A stretch of 64,000 bases of DNA from Geothrix sp. 21YS21S-4 (GTDB lineage Bacteria; Acidobacteriota; Holophagae; Holophagales; Holophagaceae): NCBI RefSeq assembly GCF_030845995.1, contig NZ_CP132719.1, positions 1,612,001 to 1,676,000 on the forward strand, given 5' to 3'. The notes beneath the pieces were generated by a model. That model had not been told where the DNA came from and searched no databases. It saw only the letters and a list, made by a program, of their open reading frames with translations. A program made the translations under genes and the position numbers. Below are positions 17,030 to 27,488 of this stretch, one piece after another (position 1 is the stretch's first letter; every line of letters starts with the position of its first letter).

Positions 17030-18025
17030 CTACATGCTCCGAGACAGCAGGGCCTCGGGGATCTCCCGCAGGAGGTCGCCGGTGTCGCGGTCGCCGGAGA
17101 GGTCCGCCAAGTGGGCCACGGCGTTGCGGGAAGCGCGGGAGGCTAGGTCCCGCGTCTCCGCCAAGGCGCCGTGCCGGTCGATCAGTTGGCGGAGCTTGGC
17201 CTCTTCCGCCTCGGGAATGGGAACTTCCTCCCCGCGGTCCCAGATGGTGCGGATCAGGGGGCGGACCTCGTCGGGGGCCCGCTCCAGGAGGGTCAGCATG
17301 GGCAGGGTGAGCTTGCCTTCGCGGAGGTCGCTGAAGGCGGGCTTGCCGAGCTGCTCGCTGGTGGCCGTGTAGTCCAGAAGGTCGTCCACAAGCTGGAAGG
17401 CCCGACCCACTTCGAGCCCGTAGAGGCGCATGGCACGGCATTCGTTCTCACTGCGGCCGGTCAGCACCGAGCCCGTCTCGGTGCAGCCGCCGAACAGCAG
17501 CGCCGTCTTCCGCTCCTGGATGTCGAAGTAGTCCTTCCGGCTGGTGTTCAGCTTGAAGAGCACGTCGTTCTGGATGAGCTCGCCCTCGATCATCCGGGTG
17601 GTGACTTCCGCGAAGATCTCCATCATCCGCCAGCTGCGCCCGGCGATGGCTTCGCTCATGGCCACGAGGTACAGCACGTCGCCGAACAGCACCGTCAGGG
17701 TGTTGCCCCACAGGCGGTTGAGGGTCGGCATCCCGCGCCGGAGCTGGGCGTGGTCGATGACGTCGTCATGGACGAGGGTCGCCGTGTGGGTCAGCTCGAA
17801 CACCGCGGCGAACCGCACGTCCGCGTCGCCCTCCACCCCGCAGAACCGAGAGGAGAGCAGCACCAGCGCCGGGCGCAGGCGCTTCCCCTGCCCGCCCCGC
17901 ACGTGGTCCGCCAGCTTCTGGACGACTTCCACCTCACTCTGGAGGATGCGCTGCAACTCGATCTCCACCCCCGCGAGCTTGGGGGCGATGGGGAGGAAAT
18001 AGCGCGAGAGGTCGAGTCGGCTCAA
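17030..18025 (-). CDS. Polyprenyl diphosphate synthase
   Basis: 331 residues of the trans-isoprenyl diphosphate synthase family. The first Asp-rich motif is DDVID at 87-91, followed by RRGMPT at 97-102, and the second is DDLLD near 217-221 within FQLVDDLLDY. It builds a long prenyl chain, most likely the side chain of menaquinone or ubiquinone, but chain length cannot be read from sequence alone. The start lies 2 bases from the stop of yajQ, so they are co-transcribed. Confidence 0.93.
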   Translation of the reverse strand: MSRLDLSRYFLPIAPKLAGVEIELQRILQSEVEVVQKLADHVRGGQGKRLRPALVLLSSRFCGVEGDADVRFAAVFELTHTATLVHDDVIDHAQLRRGMPTLNRLWGNTLTVLFGDVLYLVAMSEAIAGRSWRMMEIFAEVTTRMIEGELIQNDVLFKLNTSRKDYFDIQERKTALLFGGCTETGSVLTGRSENECRAMRLYGLEVGRAFQLVDDLLDYTATSEQLGKPAFSDLREGKLTLPMLTLLERAPDEVRPLIRTIWDRGEEVPIPEAEEAKLRQLIDRHGALAETRDLASRASRNAVAHLADLSGDRDTGDLLREIPEALLSRSM

Positions 18026-18027
18026 GG

Positions 18028-18525
18028 TCAGCCCCGGTAGTTCGTGAACTGGAGATCGAGACCCTGGTCTTCCTTCTTGAACAGGGCGATGGCCTCCTGC
18101 AGGTCGTCGCGGTTCTTCCCGCTCACGCGGAGCTGGTCGCCCTGGATGCTGGCCTGGACCTTGATCTTGGCATCCTTGACCGCCTTGATGAGGCCCTTGG
18201 CCTTCTCCACGGGGATGCCCTGCTCGATGGTGACCTCCTGGCGGACGCTTCCCTTGGCCGCGGGTTCGACCTTTCCGTAGACCATGCTGCGGATGCTGAC
18301 CCCGCGCTTGTGGAGCTTGGTCTGGAGGACGTCGACCACCGCCTTGAGCTTCACTTCGTCGTCGCTGGCGAGGACCAGCACCTTGTCGTCCTTCAGCTCG
18401 ATCTTGGAGACGGAGCCCTTGAAGTCGTAGCGCTGCCCGATCTCCTTCATGGCCTGGGAGACCGCGTTCTTCACCTCATCGAGGTCCACTTTGCACACCA
18501 CGTCGAACGAGCACTCGCTGGCCAT
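18028..18525 (-). CDS. yajQ: YajQ family nucleotide/cyclic di-GMP-binding protein
   Basis: 165 residues, full length for the family (DUF520). The N-terminal phrase [20 protein letters not shown] and the QRYDFKGS motif near 31-38 are diagnostic. Characterised YajQ proteins bind cyclic di-GMP or nucleic acids and influence transcription. A TAGGCT hexamer precedes the gene and a GGAGGG ribosome site precedes the ATG. It is the first gene of a pair with the prenyl synthase. Confidence 0.93.
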   Translation of the reverse strand: MASECSFDVVCKVDLDEVKNAVSQAMKEIGQRYDFKGSVSKIELKDDKVLVLASDDEVKLKAVVDVLQTKLHKRGVSIRSMVYGKVEPAAKGSVRQEVTIEQGIPVEKAKGLIKAVKDAKIKVQASIQGDQLRVSGKNRDDLQEAIALFKKEDQGLDLQFTNYRG

Positions 18526-18574
18526 TCCACCCTCCGGTTTCCCTACAGCCTACCGCAAGGACCCCGTCGGCCGC

Positions 18575-19189
18575 CTACGCCCTTGCGGCTTCGAGGCGCG
18601 CCCGGAGGGCCGGCCAGCCCTCCCACAACCCCAGGAACTGGAAAGCGGACAGGACTAGGGCGTGGTGGATCTCGCCGCGGCGCATCCGGTCCTCCCACTC
18701 CGCCCAGGCGCAGGCCCAGACCTGCAGTTCCTCCGTGGGATCCAGCGCCAAGGGGCCGGCGGAGCGGCATTCCACGGCGAGGAAGGTGTGGCACCGGTTG
18801 TTCTGGGTGGCTGGATTGGGCGTGCAGGAGCCCAGGAACGTCCAGTGGTCCGACACGAAGCCCGTCTCCTCCTGCAGCTCCCGCCGGGCGGATTCGGCGG
18901 GGGTCTCTCCGCTGTCGCAGGATCCGCCGGGGATCTCCAGGGTGGGCGCGTCGATCCCGTGGCGGAACTGCTCCACCACGAGGAGCTCGCCCCCTTCGGT
19001 GAAGGCCACCACGTTCACCCAGTCGGGCCCCTGCAGCCGGTAGAAGGCGTGCGGCCGGCCCGTGTGGGGGCTGCGGCGCTGCGCCACGATCTGGCGGAAG
19101 AGCCGGGAATCCTGGCGCACGCTCTCGGAGTCCTGGAGCCAGGGGACGGCGGGGTCGAAGCCCTCGGGGTGGCTGTGGAGGAGGCGCAT
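18575..19189 (-). CDS. Nudix hydrolase
   Basis: 204 residues. The complete Nudix box (Gx5Ex7REUxEExGU) spans residues 89-111, with Gly89, Glu95, Arg103, Glu104, Glu107, Glu108 and Gly110. Overall shape and the upstream VNVVAFTEGGELLVVEQFRHG strand resemble ADP-ribose/ADP-sugar pyrophosphatases of the NudF group. The ATG overlaps the stop of the rhodanese gene by one base (TGATG), showing translational coupling in an operon udk-rhodanese-Nudix. Confidence 0.88.
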   Translation of the reverse strand: MRLLHSHPEGFDPAVPWLQDSESVRQDSRLFRQIVAQRRSPHTGRPHAFYRLQGPDWVNVVAFTEGGELLVVEQFRHGIDAPTLEIPGGSCDSGETPAESARRELQEETGFVSDHWTFLGSCTPNPATQNNRCHTFLAVECRSAGPLALDPTEELQVWACAWAEWEDRMRRGEIHHALVLSAFQFLGLWEGWPALRARLEAARA

Positions 19190-19524
19190 CAGTAGCGGGG
19201 CACCGAGGGATCCATCTGGCTGTAGGCGTCGATGCCGCCCGCCAGGTGGGCCACGTCACGGAAGCCCGCCGCCTGGAGAAGACGGAGGGCGTGGAGGCTG
19301 CGCATCCCGTGGTGACAATAGGCGGCCACGGGCTGGGAGGGATCCAGTTCGGAAAGCCGGCTTTCCAGCTCTCCCAGGGGAATCAGGACCGCACCCGGGA
19401 TCCGCGCCAGTCCGTGCTCCCAGGGCTCGCGAACGTCCACGCGCTGGACCGTCTCCGGGAGGGCGCGGTAGCGCTCCGGCGAAAGGTCGATCCCGTCCTC
19501 AAACACGGCGGCCCTCCCCGCCAT
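19189..19524 (-). CDS. Single-domain rhodanese
   Basis: 111 residues, one rhodanese domain. The active-site loop is CHHGMRS with catalytic Cys near residue 69, preceded by the typical VDVREPWE strand and followed by DVAHLAGGIDAY. Such proteins transfer sulfane sulfur or act as thiosulfate:cyanide sulfurtransferases; GlpE is the closest known size class. The start at 19524 overlaps the end of udk by 26 bases. A GTG at 19506 is an alternative that shortens the overlap to 8. Confidence 0.85.
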   Translation of the reverse strand: MAGRAAVFEDGIDLSPERYRALPETVQRVDVREPWEHGLARIPGAVLIPLGELESRLSELDPSQPVAAYCHHGMRSLHALRLLQAAGFRDVAHLAGGIDAYSQMDPSVPRY

Positions 19525-20152
19525 CCAGCACCCGGCTGCAGATGTGGTGGGTGATGGCTTCCATGGCCGTGCGGTTTTCCACGCCCGTGGGAACGATGAG
19601 GTCGGCCCAGCGCTTGCTGGGTTCCACGAACTCCAGGTGCATGGGCCGGACGCTGTTCTCGTACTGGTCCATGACGCTCTCCAGGCTCCGGCCCCGCTCC
19701 TGGGTGTCGCGGCGGATCCGGCGGAGGATGCGGATGTCGGCGTCCGTGTCCACGAAGACCTTGATGTCCAGCTGGTCCCGCAGCTCCGGCAGGGCGAAGA
19801 GCAACAGGCCCTCCAGGATCACCACCTGGGCCGGCGGAATGGGTTCTTCCCATCCCGTGCGGTCGGAAATCGTGAAGTCGTAGACGGGCTTGCGGATGCT
19901 CTCCCCGCGGTGGAGGGCCGACAGGTGCGCGGCCATCAGTTCCAGATCGAAGGCGTGGGGATGGTCCCAGTTCACGGCCCGGCCGTCGAAGCGCCCCTTC
20001 ACGATCTCCAGGGGGGCGTAGTAGGCGTCCATGTCCAGCAGGAGGGTCGCGACCCCGCGCTTCTTGAGACGCTTCAGCAGCTCGGCCGCCACGGACGTCT
20101 TGCCGCTCCCGGAGCCCCCCACGATGCCCGCCAGCATCGGCCTGTCGTTCAT
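19499..20152 (-). CDS. udk: Uridine kinase
   Basis: 217 residues. Walker A GGSGSGKTS at 12-20. The uridine kinase signature residues DAYYAP, DHPHAFD (near 63-69) and YDFTISDRTG follow in order. It phosphorylates uridine and cytidine in pyrimidine salvage. GGGGGAG precedes the ATG and a TAGGAT hexamer lies further upstream. It is the first gene of the operon with rhodanese and Nudix genes and is divergent from the lipoprotein gene at 20204. Confidence 0.93.
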   Translation of the reverse strand: MNDRPMLAGIVGGSGSGKTSVAAELLKRLKKRGVATLLLDMDAYYAPLEIVKGRFDGRAVNWDHPHAFDLELMAAHLSALHRGESIRKPVYDFTISDRTGWEEPIPPAQVVILEGLLLFALPELRDQLDIKVFVDTDADIRILRRIRRDTQERGRSLESVMDQYENSVRPMHLEFVEPSKRWADLIVPTGVENRTAMEAITHHICSRVLDGGEGRRV

Positions 20153-20203
20153 GCTCCCCCCTTTCCTTCATCCTACTTCACGCCGTCTGCTAAGGTTCAT
20201 GCC

Positions 20204-20878
20204 ATGAACGCGCCACGGGAACGGAACGCCGCCTGGGACGGGCCTCGAGCCCGGAACTCCGCCCGCGCCCTCCTGCTTGTCGGCGTCGCTCTGCTCGCCG
20301 GAATGGGCTGCAATTCCGAGGATCCGCGGCTTCCCGGCAACCTCTACGAAGAGGCGCGGAAGATGAATCTGGAGGGCCGTGGCATGGAGGCCCGGTCCCT
20401 CATGCGCCAGCTCATCGAGCGCTATCCGGGCACGGAGGCGGCCCAGCAGGCCCAGCGCGACCTTTTCCTCATCGAGGCCTTCGTCAACCGGGACGTGGCG
20501 GATCGCCAGAAGCAGGTGCGGGCCTCCCTCAAGCGCGTGGTGGACGCCCTCACCCGCTACCGCGGGAAGCGCGGCGAATACCCCTCCGAGCTGAAGAACC
20601 TCGTGCCCGATTACCTGGACCGGATCCCGGAGACCCCCTGGGGCCACCCCTTCCTCTACCGGCCCTACGTCCTGCGGCCCATTGAAGAGATCCCGGTGAA
20701 GCGCGGCCCTGTCCGCCAGAAGTTCAACACCAAGTTCGACGGCTACTACCTCGCCAGCCTGGGCATCGACCTCCTCCCGGGCGGCGAGGGGCTCGCGGCC
20801 GACCTCCTCGTGAAGGACGGCCAGCCCTGGGGCGAACCCACCTTCCCGCCCATTCCGCAGCCTCAGCCCACCCGCTAG
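20204..20878 (+). CDS. Lipoprotein with tetratricopeptide-like and pseudopilin-like parts
   Basis: 224 residues. After a basic N-terminus comes a hydrophobic stretch ending in a lipobox LLAGMGC (Cys about residue 36). Residues 45-100 form helices with a YfiO/TPR-like pattern (MEARSLMRQLIERYPGTEAA). Residues 115-155 carry a RGEYPSELKNLVPDYLDRIPETPWG-type segment, which resembles the C-terminus of type II secretion pseudopilin GspG. I cannot assign a precise function. The -10-like TAAGGT at 20191 is 7 bases from the ATG with no ribosome site, so the message may be leaderless. Confidence 0.75.
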   Translation: MNAPRERNAAWDGPRARNSARALLLVGVALLAGMGCNSEDPRLPGNLYEEARKMNLEGRGMEARSLMRQLIERYPGTEAAQQAQRDLFLIEAFVNRDVADRQKQVRASLKRVVDALTRYRGKRGEYPSELKNLVPDYLDRIPETPWGHPFLYRPYVLRPIEEIPVKRGPVRQKFNTKFDGYYLASLGIDLLPGGEGLAADLLVKDGQPWGEPTFPPIPQPQPTR

Positions 20879-20880
20879 GG

Positions 20881-20939
20881 CCGTCCGAAGGGAAACGAAG
20901 AAGGAGCGCCTTCAGCGCCCCTTCTTCGTTTCGGAACGG
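20881..20939. terminator. Bidirectional hairpin terminator
   Basis: A long stem between convergent genes. The core AACGAAGAAGG-GCGC (from 20894) pairs with the GCGCC-CCTTCTTCGTT stretch ending near 20930, with outer pairing CCG-TTCCG / CGGAACGG. Confidence 0.7.
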
Positions 20940-20942
20940 CGT

Positions 20943-21974
<1,032 letters not shown>

Positions 21975-22078
21975 CTCGGGCCTCCAACCGCACCATTTCA
22001 TCATCAACGGGAAGAAGAGGCCAAGCGACCGGCTTCCCGCTTGACGATTCGCGAAAGCGGCCCATATAGGAAGCACCC

Positions 22079-23776
22079 ATGTGCGGCATCCTCACCATCC
22101 TCGGGCTCGATCCCGCCCGGTCCCGCTCCGCCGAGCTCCGGCGGCAGGCCCTGGCCATGGCCCGGAAGATCCGCCACCGGGGGCCGGACTGGAGCGGGGT
22201 CTACAGCGACGACCAGGCCATCCTGGCCCACGAGCGCCTGTCCATCGTGGACGTGGAGCACGGCGCCCAGCCCCTGGTGGACAGCCTCCGGGGCGCGGTC
22301 CTGGCGGTCAACGGCGAGATCTACAACCACCGGGACCTGCAGCGCGGGCTGCGGGAGGCCCACAACTTCCGCACCGCCTCCGACTGCGAGGTGATCCTCT
22401 ACCTCTACGACGAGCTGCCGCCCCGGGACTTCCTGAACCGGATGAACGGGATCTTCGCCTTCGTCCTCCACGATCCCAAGCGCGAGACCTTCCTCATCGC
22501 GCGGGATCCCATCGGCGTCGTCCCGCTGTACCTGGGCTGGGACCGGGACGGCCACCTCTACGCGGCCTCGGAGATGAAAGCTCTGGTGGGCCATTGCGAG
22601 CGGATCCAGGAATTCCCGCCGGGGCACTACGTCCTGGGCCACGAGGCCGAGAAGGGATTCCAGCGCTACTACGACCCGGAATGGGCCCGACCCGGCTTCG
22701 TGCCCACGGACCCCTTCGACCCGGCGGTCCTCCGGGAGGCCCTGGAAGCCGCCGTCCGCCGGCAGTTGATGTGCGACGTGCCCTACGGGGTCCTGATCTC
22801 CGGAGGCGTGGATTCCTCGCTGGTGGCGGCCATCGCGGCCCAGTACCGCGACGGCCGCGTGGAGGAGGACGGCGCGTCCCCCGCCTGGTGGCCCCGGATC
22901 CACTCCTTCGCCGTGGGCCTGGAGGGCGCGCCGGACCTGGCGCCGGCCCGGAAGGTGGCGGACCACATCGGCGCCATCCACCACGAGATCCACTTCACCG
23001 TCCAGGAAGGGCTGGACGCCCTGTCCGACGTGATCTACCACCTGGAGACCTTCGACCTCACCACCATCCGGGCGTCCACGCCCATGTACCTCCTCATGCG
23101 GAAGATCCGGGCCATGGGCATCAAGATGGTCCTGTCCGGCGAAGGGGCGGACGAGGTCTTCGGCGGCTACCTCTACTTCCACAAGGCGCCGGACGGGACG
23201 GAGCTGCACGCGGAGACCGTCCGCAAGCTCCAGAAGCTCCACCTCTACGATTGCGCCCGGGCCAACAAGGCCAGCGCCGCCTGGGGCGTGGAGGCCCGCG
23301 TCCCCTTCCTGGACCGGGAGTTCCTCGAGGTGGCCATGCGCCTGGATCCGGCCGTGAAGCTCCCCCGGAACGCCCCTCGCCCCCGTCCCATCGAGAAATA
23401 CCCCCTGCGGAAGGCCTTCGAGGGGCTCATCCCCGACGAGGTCCTGTGGCGCCAGAAGGAGCAGTTCTCGGACGGCGTGGGCTACGCCTGGATCGACGCC
23501 CTGAGAGCCACCGCAAACCGCGACGTGAGCGACGCCATGATGCGGGCCGCCGCCGAGCGCTTCCCGGTGAAGACGCCCGAGACGAAGGAGGGCTACCTCT
23601 ACCGTCAGCTGTTCGAGCGCCACTTTCCGGATGCTTCCGCCGCGGAGTGCGTGCCCCATGAGCGGAGCGTCGCGTGCAGCACCCCCACCGCGCTGGCCTG
23701 GGACGAGGCCTTCGCTCGGGCGGCGGATCCTTCGGGCCGGGCCGTGGCCGACGTCCATCACCAGGGACGGGCCTGA
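22079..23776 (+). CDS. asnB: Asparagine synthase (glutamine-hydrolysing)
   Basis: 565 residues. The N-terminal glutaminase domain starts with catalytic Cys2 (MCGIL) and contains RHRGPDWSG near 32 and VNGEIYNH near 78. The synthetase domain has the pyrophosphate loop SGGVDSS at 241-247. It makes asparagine from aspartate, glutamine and ATP in the cytoplasm. The C-terminal [11 protein letters not shown] motif near 355 is intact. Length is typical of the E. coli AsnB type. It is divergent from tdh with about 100 bases between. Confidence 0.94.
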   Translation: MCGILTILGLDPARSRSAELRRQALAMARKIRHRGPDWSGVYSDDQAILAHERLSIVDVEHGAQPLVDSLRGAVLAVNGEIYNHRDLQRGLREAHNFRTASDCEVILYLYDELPPRDFLNRMNGIFAFVLHDPKRETFLIARDPIGVVPLYLGWDRDGHLYAASEMKALVGHCERIQEFPPGHYVLGHEAEKGFQRYYDPEWARPGFVPTDPFDPAVLREALEAAVRRQLMCDVPYGVLISGGVDSSLVAAIAAQYRDGRVEEDGASPAWWPRIHSFAVGLEGAPDLAPARKVADHIGAIHHEIHFTVQEGLDALSDVIYHLETFDLTTIRASTPMYLLMRKIRAMGIKMVLSGEGADEVFGGYLYFHKAPDGTELHAETVRKLQKLHLYDCARANKASAAWGVEARVPFLDREFLEVAMRLDPAVKLPRNAPRPRPIEKYPLRKAFEGLIPDEVLWRQKEQFSDGVGYAWIDALRATANRDVSDAMMRAAAERFPVKTPETKEGYLYRQLFERHFPDASAAECVPHERSVACSTPTALAWDEAFARAADPSGRAVADVHHQGRA

Positions 23777-23824
23777 GATCCGCGCCGCCGCGCTATCATC
23801 ATCGGGACCCCATTTTGGATTCCA

Positions 23825-24211
23825 ATGGTGACCGCCCCTTCCGACCAGCGCCAATTCCCCCGGCTCCCCATCAGCTACCGCGTAAAGCTGGTGGTGGAGG
23901 ACCGCATCATCGCCCTCCCTTCGGCGGTCAACATCAGTCTGAGCGGGATCCTGGTGAGCGGCGCCGAGCGCCTGCCCCTGGGCACCGAGTGCGGCGTGGC
24001 CATCCTGCTGGAGGAGGCCGAGGCCGGAAAGCGCGTGGTGACGCGGGGTACCGTGGTGCGCTCCGATACCCGCGGAATGGCCATCGCCTTCTCCCGGGTG
24101 CTGGACGCGAACAGCCTGGAGTCGCTCCGCGCGCTGATCCGTTCGCTGTCGCCCGAAGCAGCGCCCGGCGCCGGCGGCGTCTACGATTCCCGCATCCGCC
24201 CCTGCGGCTAG
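23825..24211 (+). CDS. PilZ-domain protein 1
   Basis: 128 residues, a single PilZ domain. The N-terminal arginine motif is present as RQFPRLPI near residues 9-16, and the second motif as NISLSGILVSG near 37-47. The canonical c-di-GMP binders use RxxxR and D/NxSxxG, so the ligand site looks functional. A TATCAT box lies upstream. The protein has no fused output domain, so it may act as a c-di-GMP adaptor. Confidence 0.85.
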   Translation: MVTAPSDQRQFPRLPISYRVKLVVEDRIIALPSAVNISLSGILVSGAERLPLGTECGVAILLEEAEAGKRVVTRGTVVRSDTRGMAIAFSRVLDANSLESLRALIRSLSPEAAPGAGGVYDSRIRPCG

Positions 24212-24228
24212 CCTTTCCGGATCTTTCG

Positions 24229-24474
24229 ATGGACACGCCCGAAGCCGCCCTCGCCCGCCTCATGGAATACGTCAAGCCGGGCTCCCGCGCCCGGGGCGCC
24301 GACGACGACGGGTGGGCGCCTCCGGCCTTCGAGCGCTACGAGGAGGTCCGCCAGTGGCTGTCGGAATCCGTCCTGAGCGCCACGATGTACGAGCGCTACC
24401 CCGACCGGCGATGGACCATCCAGCTCCTCCTGAAGGAACAGGATCCCGGCACCTACCGCTACATCGTGCTCTGA
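24229..24474 (+). CDS. Small unrecognised protein
   Basis: 81 residues, not recognised. Acidic and aromatic: it contains a DDDGWAPPAFERYEEV segment near 26-41 and ends in a beta-like WTIQLLLKEQDPGTYRYIVL tail. Starts 18 bases after the PilZ stop and ends 10 bases before the rhodanese gene, so it belongs to a four-gene run (PilZ, this, rhodanese, DoxX). Confidence 0.6.
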   Translation: MDTPEAALARLMEYVKPGSRARGADDDGWAPPAFERYEEVRQWLSESVLSATMYERYPDRRWTIQLLLKEQDPGTYRYIVL

Positions 24475-24484
24475 GCGGAACGCC

Positions 24485-25108
24485 GTGCCCTTCCCGCCCC
24501 GATCGACTCCCCTCCGATGCCTGGCTCTCGCGGGACTGGCGGTCGTGGGAGCCCTGATCTCCAATGCCCTGGCCTCCCCGGCCCGGCGGCTGGCGTGGAT
24601 CGTAAAACCCCTTCCGCCGCCTCCAACGGCGCCTCCCCCAGAGGAACCCGCTCCTCCGCCCCCTGCCCCACCCAGCCTTCCTACGAAGGCGGAAGCGCCG
24701 ATCCGCCCCCTGCCTTCTCCGCCCCGGCCTTCTGCCCCGCCTTCCCCAGCGCCCGCGGGTCCCATCGTGGAAATCAGCAGCCAGGCCGCCTGGGAGACGT
24801 TCCAGGCGGGCGTTCCCTTTCTCGACGCCCGCCGCAGCTCGGAGTTCGCGGAGGGCCACATTGCCGGGGCCTGGTGCGCCCCCGTGTGGGAAGCCGATCT
24901 GGAGGACCGCCTCTTCGCCTTCAAGGCCGCCCGCCGGCCCGGGCCGGAGGATGCGATCGTCCTCTACTGCAGCGGGGGTGACTGCCGCGATTCGCATCTG
25001 CTGGCCGAACGCCTGCTAGCGCAGGGCTACTTCCATCTGCTCATCTACCGCGACGGCTTCCCCGACTGGGCGGCCCAGGGCCGGCCCGTGCAGAAGGGGC
25101 AGCCATGA
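24485..25108 (+). CDS. Membrane-anchored rhodanese with proline-rich stalk
   Basis: 207 residues with a GTG start. A transmembrane or uncleaved signal helix occupies residues 12-32. Residues 42-92 are almost all Pro, Ala and Ser, forming a stalk, and residues 95-205 form a rhodanese domain with catalytic loop CSGGDCRDS near 163-171. The topology suggests the enzyme sits in the periplasm. Its stop overlaps the DoxX start by 4 bases (ATGA), which indicates tight coupling. Confidence 0.8.
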   Translation: MPFPPRSTPLRCLALAGLAVVGALISNALASPARRLAWIVKPLPPPPTAPPPEEPAPPPPAPPSLPTKAEAPIRPLPSPPRPSAPPSPAPAGPIVEISSQAAWETFQAGVPFLDARRSSEFAEGHIAGAWCAPVWEADLEDRLFAFKAARRPGPEDAIVLYCSGGDCRDSHLLAERLLAQGYFHLLIYRDGFPDWAAQGRPVQKGQP

Positions 25109-25575
25109 GGCGCTGGGTGCTGCATCCCCGCGTGACGCTGGCCGCCCGAGTCATCCTGGGCCTGGTGTTCATCGCCGCGGCGGTCCCCAAGATCGGGGAT
25201 CCTCCCGGCTTCGCCAAATCCATCTGGGCCTATCAGCTGGTACCGGCCGCCCTCTTGAATCCCCTAGCCCTGATCCTTCCCTGGCTGGAGCTCCTCTGCG
25301 GGCTGGCGCTCCTGGCGGGCATCTGGCTGCGGGCCGCGGCCCTGTGGACGGGCGCGCTGCTCCTCGTCTTCTGCGCGGCGCTCGGCGTGAATCTTGCCCG
25401 CCATCGGCCCGTGGACTGCGGCTGTTTCGGCGCCTCCGCGCCCAAGACCGAGGCCCAGCGGCTGGCGGACATGCGGTGGGTCCTGCTGCGGGACGCCGCC
25501 CTCCTGCTGCTGGTGGCGCAGGTGTGGACGGCGTCCCGAAAGGCGGAGCGACCCGGGGCGGGCGACCCCCGCTAG
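25105..25575 (+). CDS. DoxX/MauE-like membrane protein
   Basis: 156 residues with four predicted transmembrane helices (about 12-30, 45-66, 70-92 and 122-140). The pattern [19 protein letters not shown] near 11-29 is typical of the DoxX/MauE group, which includes membrane subunits of thiosulfate:quinone oxidoreductase and methylamine-dehydrogenase maturation factors. A CGCFG motif near 110 is a feature of MauE-like members. It is coupled to the periplasmic rhodanese, so a role in periplasmic sulfur or thiol chemistry is plausible. It overlaps the convergent kbl by 4 bases. Confidence 0.8.
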   Translation: MRRWVLHPRVTLAARVILGLVFIAAAVPKIGDPPGFAKSIWAYQLVPAALLNPLALILPWLELLCGLALLAGIWLRAAALWTGALLLVFCAALGVNLARHRPVDCGCFGASAPKTEAQRLADMRWVLLRDAALLLLVAQVWTASRKAERPGAGDPR

Positions 25576-26768
25576 GCGGGGATCACGCCCAATTCCCGGC
25601 CCACCTTGGTGAACGCGGCGATGGCGTGGTCGAGGTCGGCGGTGGTGTGGGCGGCGCTCATCTGGGTGCGGATCCGCGCCTGGCCCTTGGGCACCACGGG
25701 GAAGAAGAACCCGATCACGTAGACCCCTTCGTCCAGCAGGCGCTTGGCGAATTCCTGGGCCAGGGGCGCCTCGTACAGCATGACGGGAACGATGGGGTGC
25801 TCGCCGGGCAGCAGCTTGAATCCGGCCTTTTCCATCCCGGCCCGGAAGTGGCGGGCGTTGTCGTGGACGCGCCGGATCAGGTCTTGGCTGGTCTTGAGCA
25901 GGTCCAGCACCTTGAGGGTCGCCGCGACGATGGCCGGGGCCACCGAATTGGAGAAGAGATAGGGGCGCGCCCGCTGGCGCAGCCAGTCGATGGCCTCGCG
26001 CTTGCCGGCAATGTAGCCGCCGGAGGCGCCGCCCAAGGCCTTGCCGAACGTGCCCGTCATGAAGTCCACGCGGCCCATGACGCCGCAATGCTCGTGGGTG
26101 CCGCGGCCGCTCTCGCCCATGAAGCCCACGGCGTGGCTGTCGTCCACCATCACCATGGCGCCGTACTTCTCCGCCAGATCGCAGATCTCGCGGAGCTTGG
26201 CGATGTAGCCGTCCATGCTGAACACGCCGTCCGTCACCACCAGCTTGAACCGCGCTCCCGCGGCATCGGCCGCCTGGAGCTGCGCTTCCAGATCGGCCAT
26301 GTCGGAGTTGGCGTAGCGGAACCGCTTGGCCTTGCACAGGCGGATGCCGTCGATGATGGAGGCGTGGTTGAGGGCGTCGCTGATGATGGCGTCCTCCTCG
26401 CCCAGGAGGCCCTCGAAGATGGCGCCGTTGGCGTCGAAGCAGCTCGAGTAGAGCTGGGTGTCCTCGAAGCCCAGGAAATCGGCCAGTTTCTCCTCCAGCT
26501 CCCGGTGGATGTCCTGGGTGCCGCAGATGAAGCGCACGGAAGCCATCCCGAACCCGTGGCCATCCATCACGCCCTTCGCCGCGGCGATCACGTCCGGATG
26601 GTTCGCCAGACCCAGGTAGTTGTTGGCGCAGAGGCAGACGACGTCCTTCCCGTTCGCGGTCATGCGGGGCTGCTGGGGCGAGGCGATGATCCGCTCGGTC
26701 TTGTACAGCCCGGCCTCTTTCAGCTGCGCGAGTTCGCGGGTCAAGTGGGCCAGGTAGCCAGGATTCAC
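25572..26768 (-). CDS. kbl: Glycine C-acetyltransferase (2-amino-3-ketobutyrate CoA ligase)
   Basis: 398 residues of the alpha-oxoamine synthase family, PLP-dependent. The PLP lysine lies in [14 protein letters not shown] near residue 242. The N-terminal [15 protein letters not shown] segment near 47-61 and the [15 protein letters not shown] segment are diagnostic for Kbl. It cleaves 2-amino-3-ketobutyrate to glycine and acetyl-CoA, completing threonine breakdown started by Tdh (gene at 20.9 kb). GAGGAG precedes the start and a TATCCT box lies upstream. Confidence 0.95.
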   Translation of the reverse strand: MNPGYLAHLTRELAQLKEAGLYKTERIIASPQQPRMTANGKDVVCLCANNYLGLANHPDVIAAAKGVMDGHGFGMASVRFICGTQDIHRELEEKLADFLGFEDTQLYSSCFDANGAIFEGLLGEEDAIISDALNHASIIDGIRLCKAKRFRYANSDMADLEAQLQAADAAGARFKLVVTDGVFSMDGYIAKLREICDLAEKYGAMVMVDDSHAVGFMGESGRGTHEHCGVMGRVDFMTGTFGKALGGASGGYIAGKREAIDWLRQRARPYLFSNSVAPAIVAATLKVLDLLKTSQDLIRRVHDNARHFRAGMEKAGFKLLPGEHPIVPVMLYEAPLAQEFAKRLLDEGVYVIGFFFPVVPKGQARIRTQMSAAHTTADLDHAIAAFTKVGRELGVIPA

Positions 26769-26863
26769 GGCAATCTCCTCGTCTGCGGCCCCATAGGATA
26801 CTCCCCGGTTGCGTGACGGGCGCCCGGTTGTGTCACCATCCTTGCGAACCGGAAAGGATCGAC

Positions 26864-27409
26864 ATGCGCCATGCCCTGCTCCTGCCCGCCCTGCTTCTCA
26901 CCCTGGCCTGCAGCTCGAAACTGGACCGCGCCAAAGCCGAGGACATGATCCGCCGCGAATATCCCGTGGTGGTCCCCGTCACCGTGCCGGAGCAGGCCTC
27001 CGCGGAGAAGGGAACCTCCGAACATGCGCGCCTCGCGACCCTCAAGGAGAACCTCGACCGCAGCGGCTGGTTCGACAGCGCGGTCCGGACCGAAAGCGGC
27101 CGCGAGGTTTTCACGTTCCGCCTGAAGGCCAACGCCCCCAAGGCGATCAAGGCCGCACCGAAGGGCTTCTCCATGCCCGCGGCGGAGGCGGTCTTCGTCC
27201 GCGCCGTCCGGATGGAGCCCACCCGCGAAGGGGCCCGCGTCGTCTATGAGATCCGCCTGGAGAACCCCACGGACCAGTTCCCGCTGTTCCAGGCCCTGCA
27301 TTCCGACGTGAAGCCGGGCGCGGTCAAGCAACGGCACGCCACGTTCGAGCGGCTCCGCGGCGCCTGGACCCTCACGGGGACCGACGAGGCCTTCCGCAAG
27401 GCGGAGTGA
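26864..27409 (+). CDS. Hypothetical lipoprotein
   Basis: 181 residues. The signal peptide ends in a lipobox LLTLAC with Cys17. The remainder is mixed alpha/beta with no motif I recognise. GGAAAGGA precedes the ATG. CATCCT further upstream fits the -10 style of this genome. Divergent from kbl. Confidence 0.72.
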   Translation: MRHALLLPALLLTLACSSKLDRAKAEDMIRREYPVVVPVTVPEQASAEKGTSEHARLATLKENLDRSGWFDSAVRTESGREVFTFRLKANAPKAIKAAPKGFSMPAAEAVFVRAVRMEPTREGARVVYEIRLENPTDQFPLFQALHSDVKPGAVKQRHATFERLRGAWTLTGTDEAFRKAE

Positions 27410-27488
27410 GCGACTTTGACGCGGGTTACAGCCTCGTCACTTGGGGCTCGGCGGGGGGTCCGGTACCCTTGACGACATCGAGGTTCCC

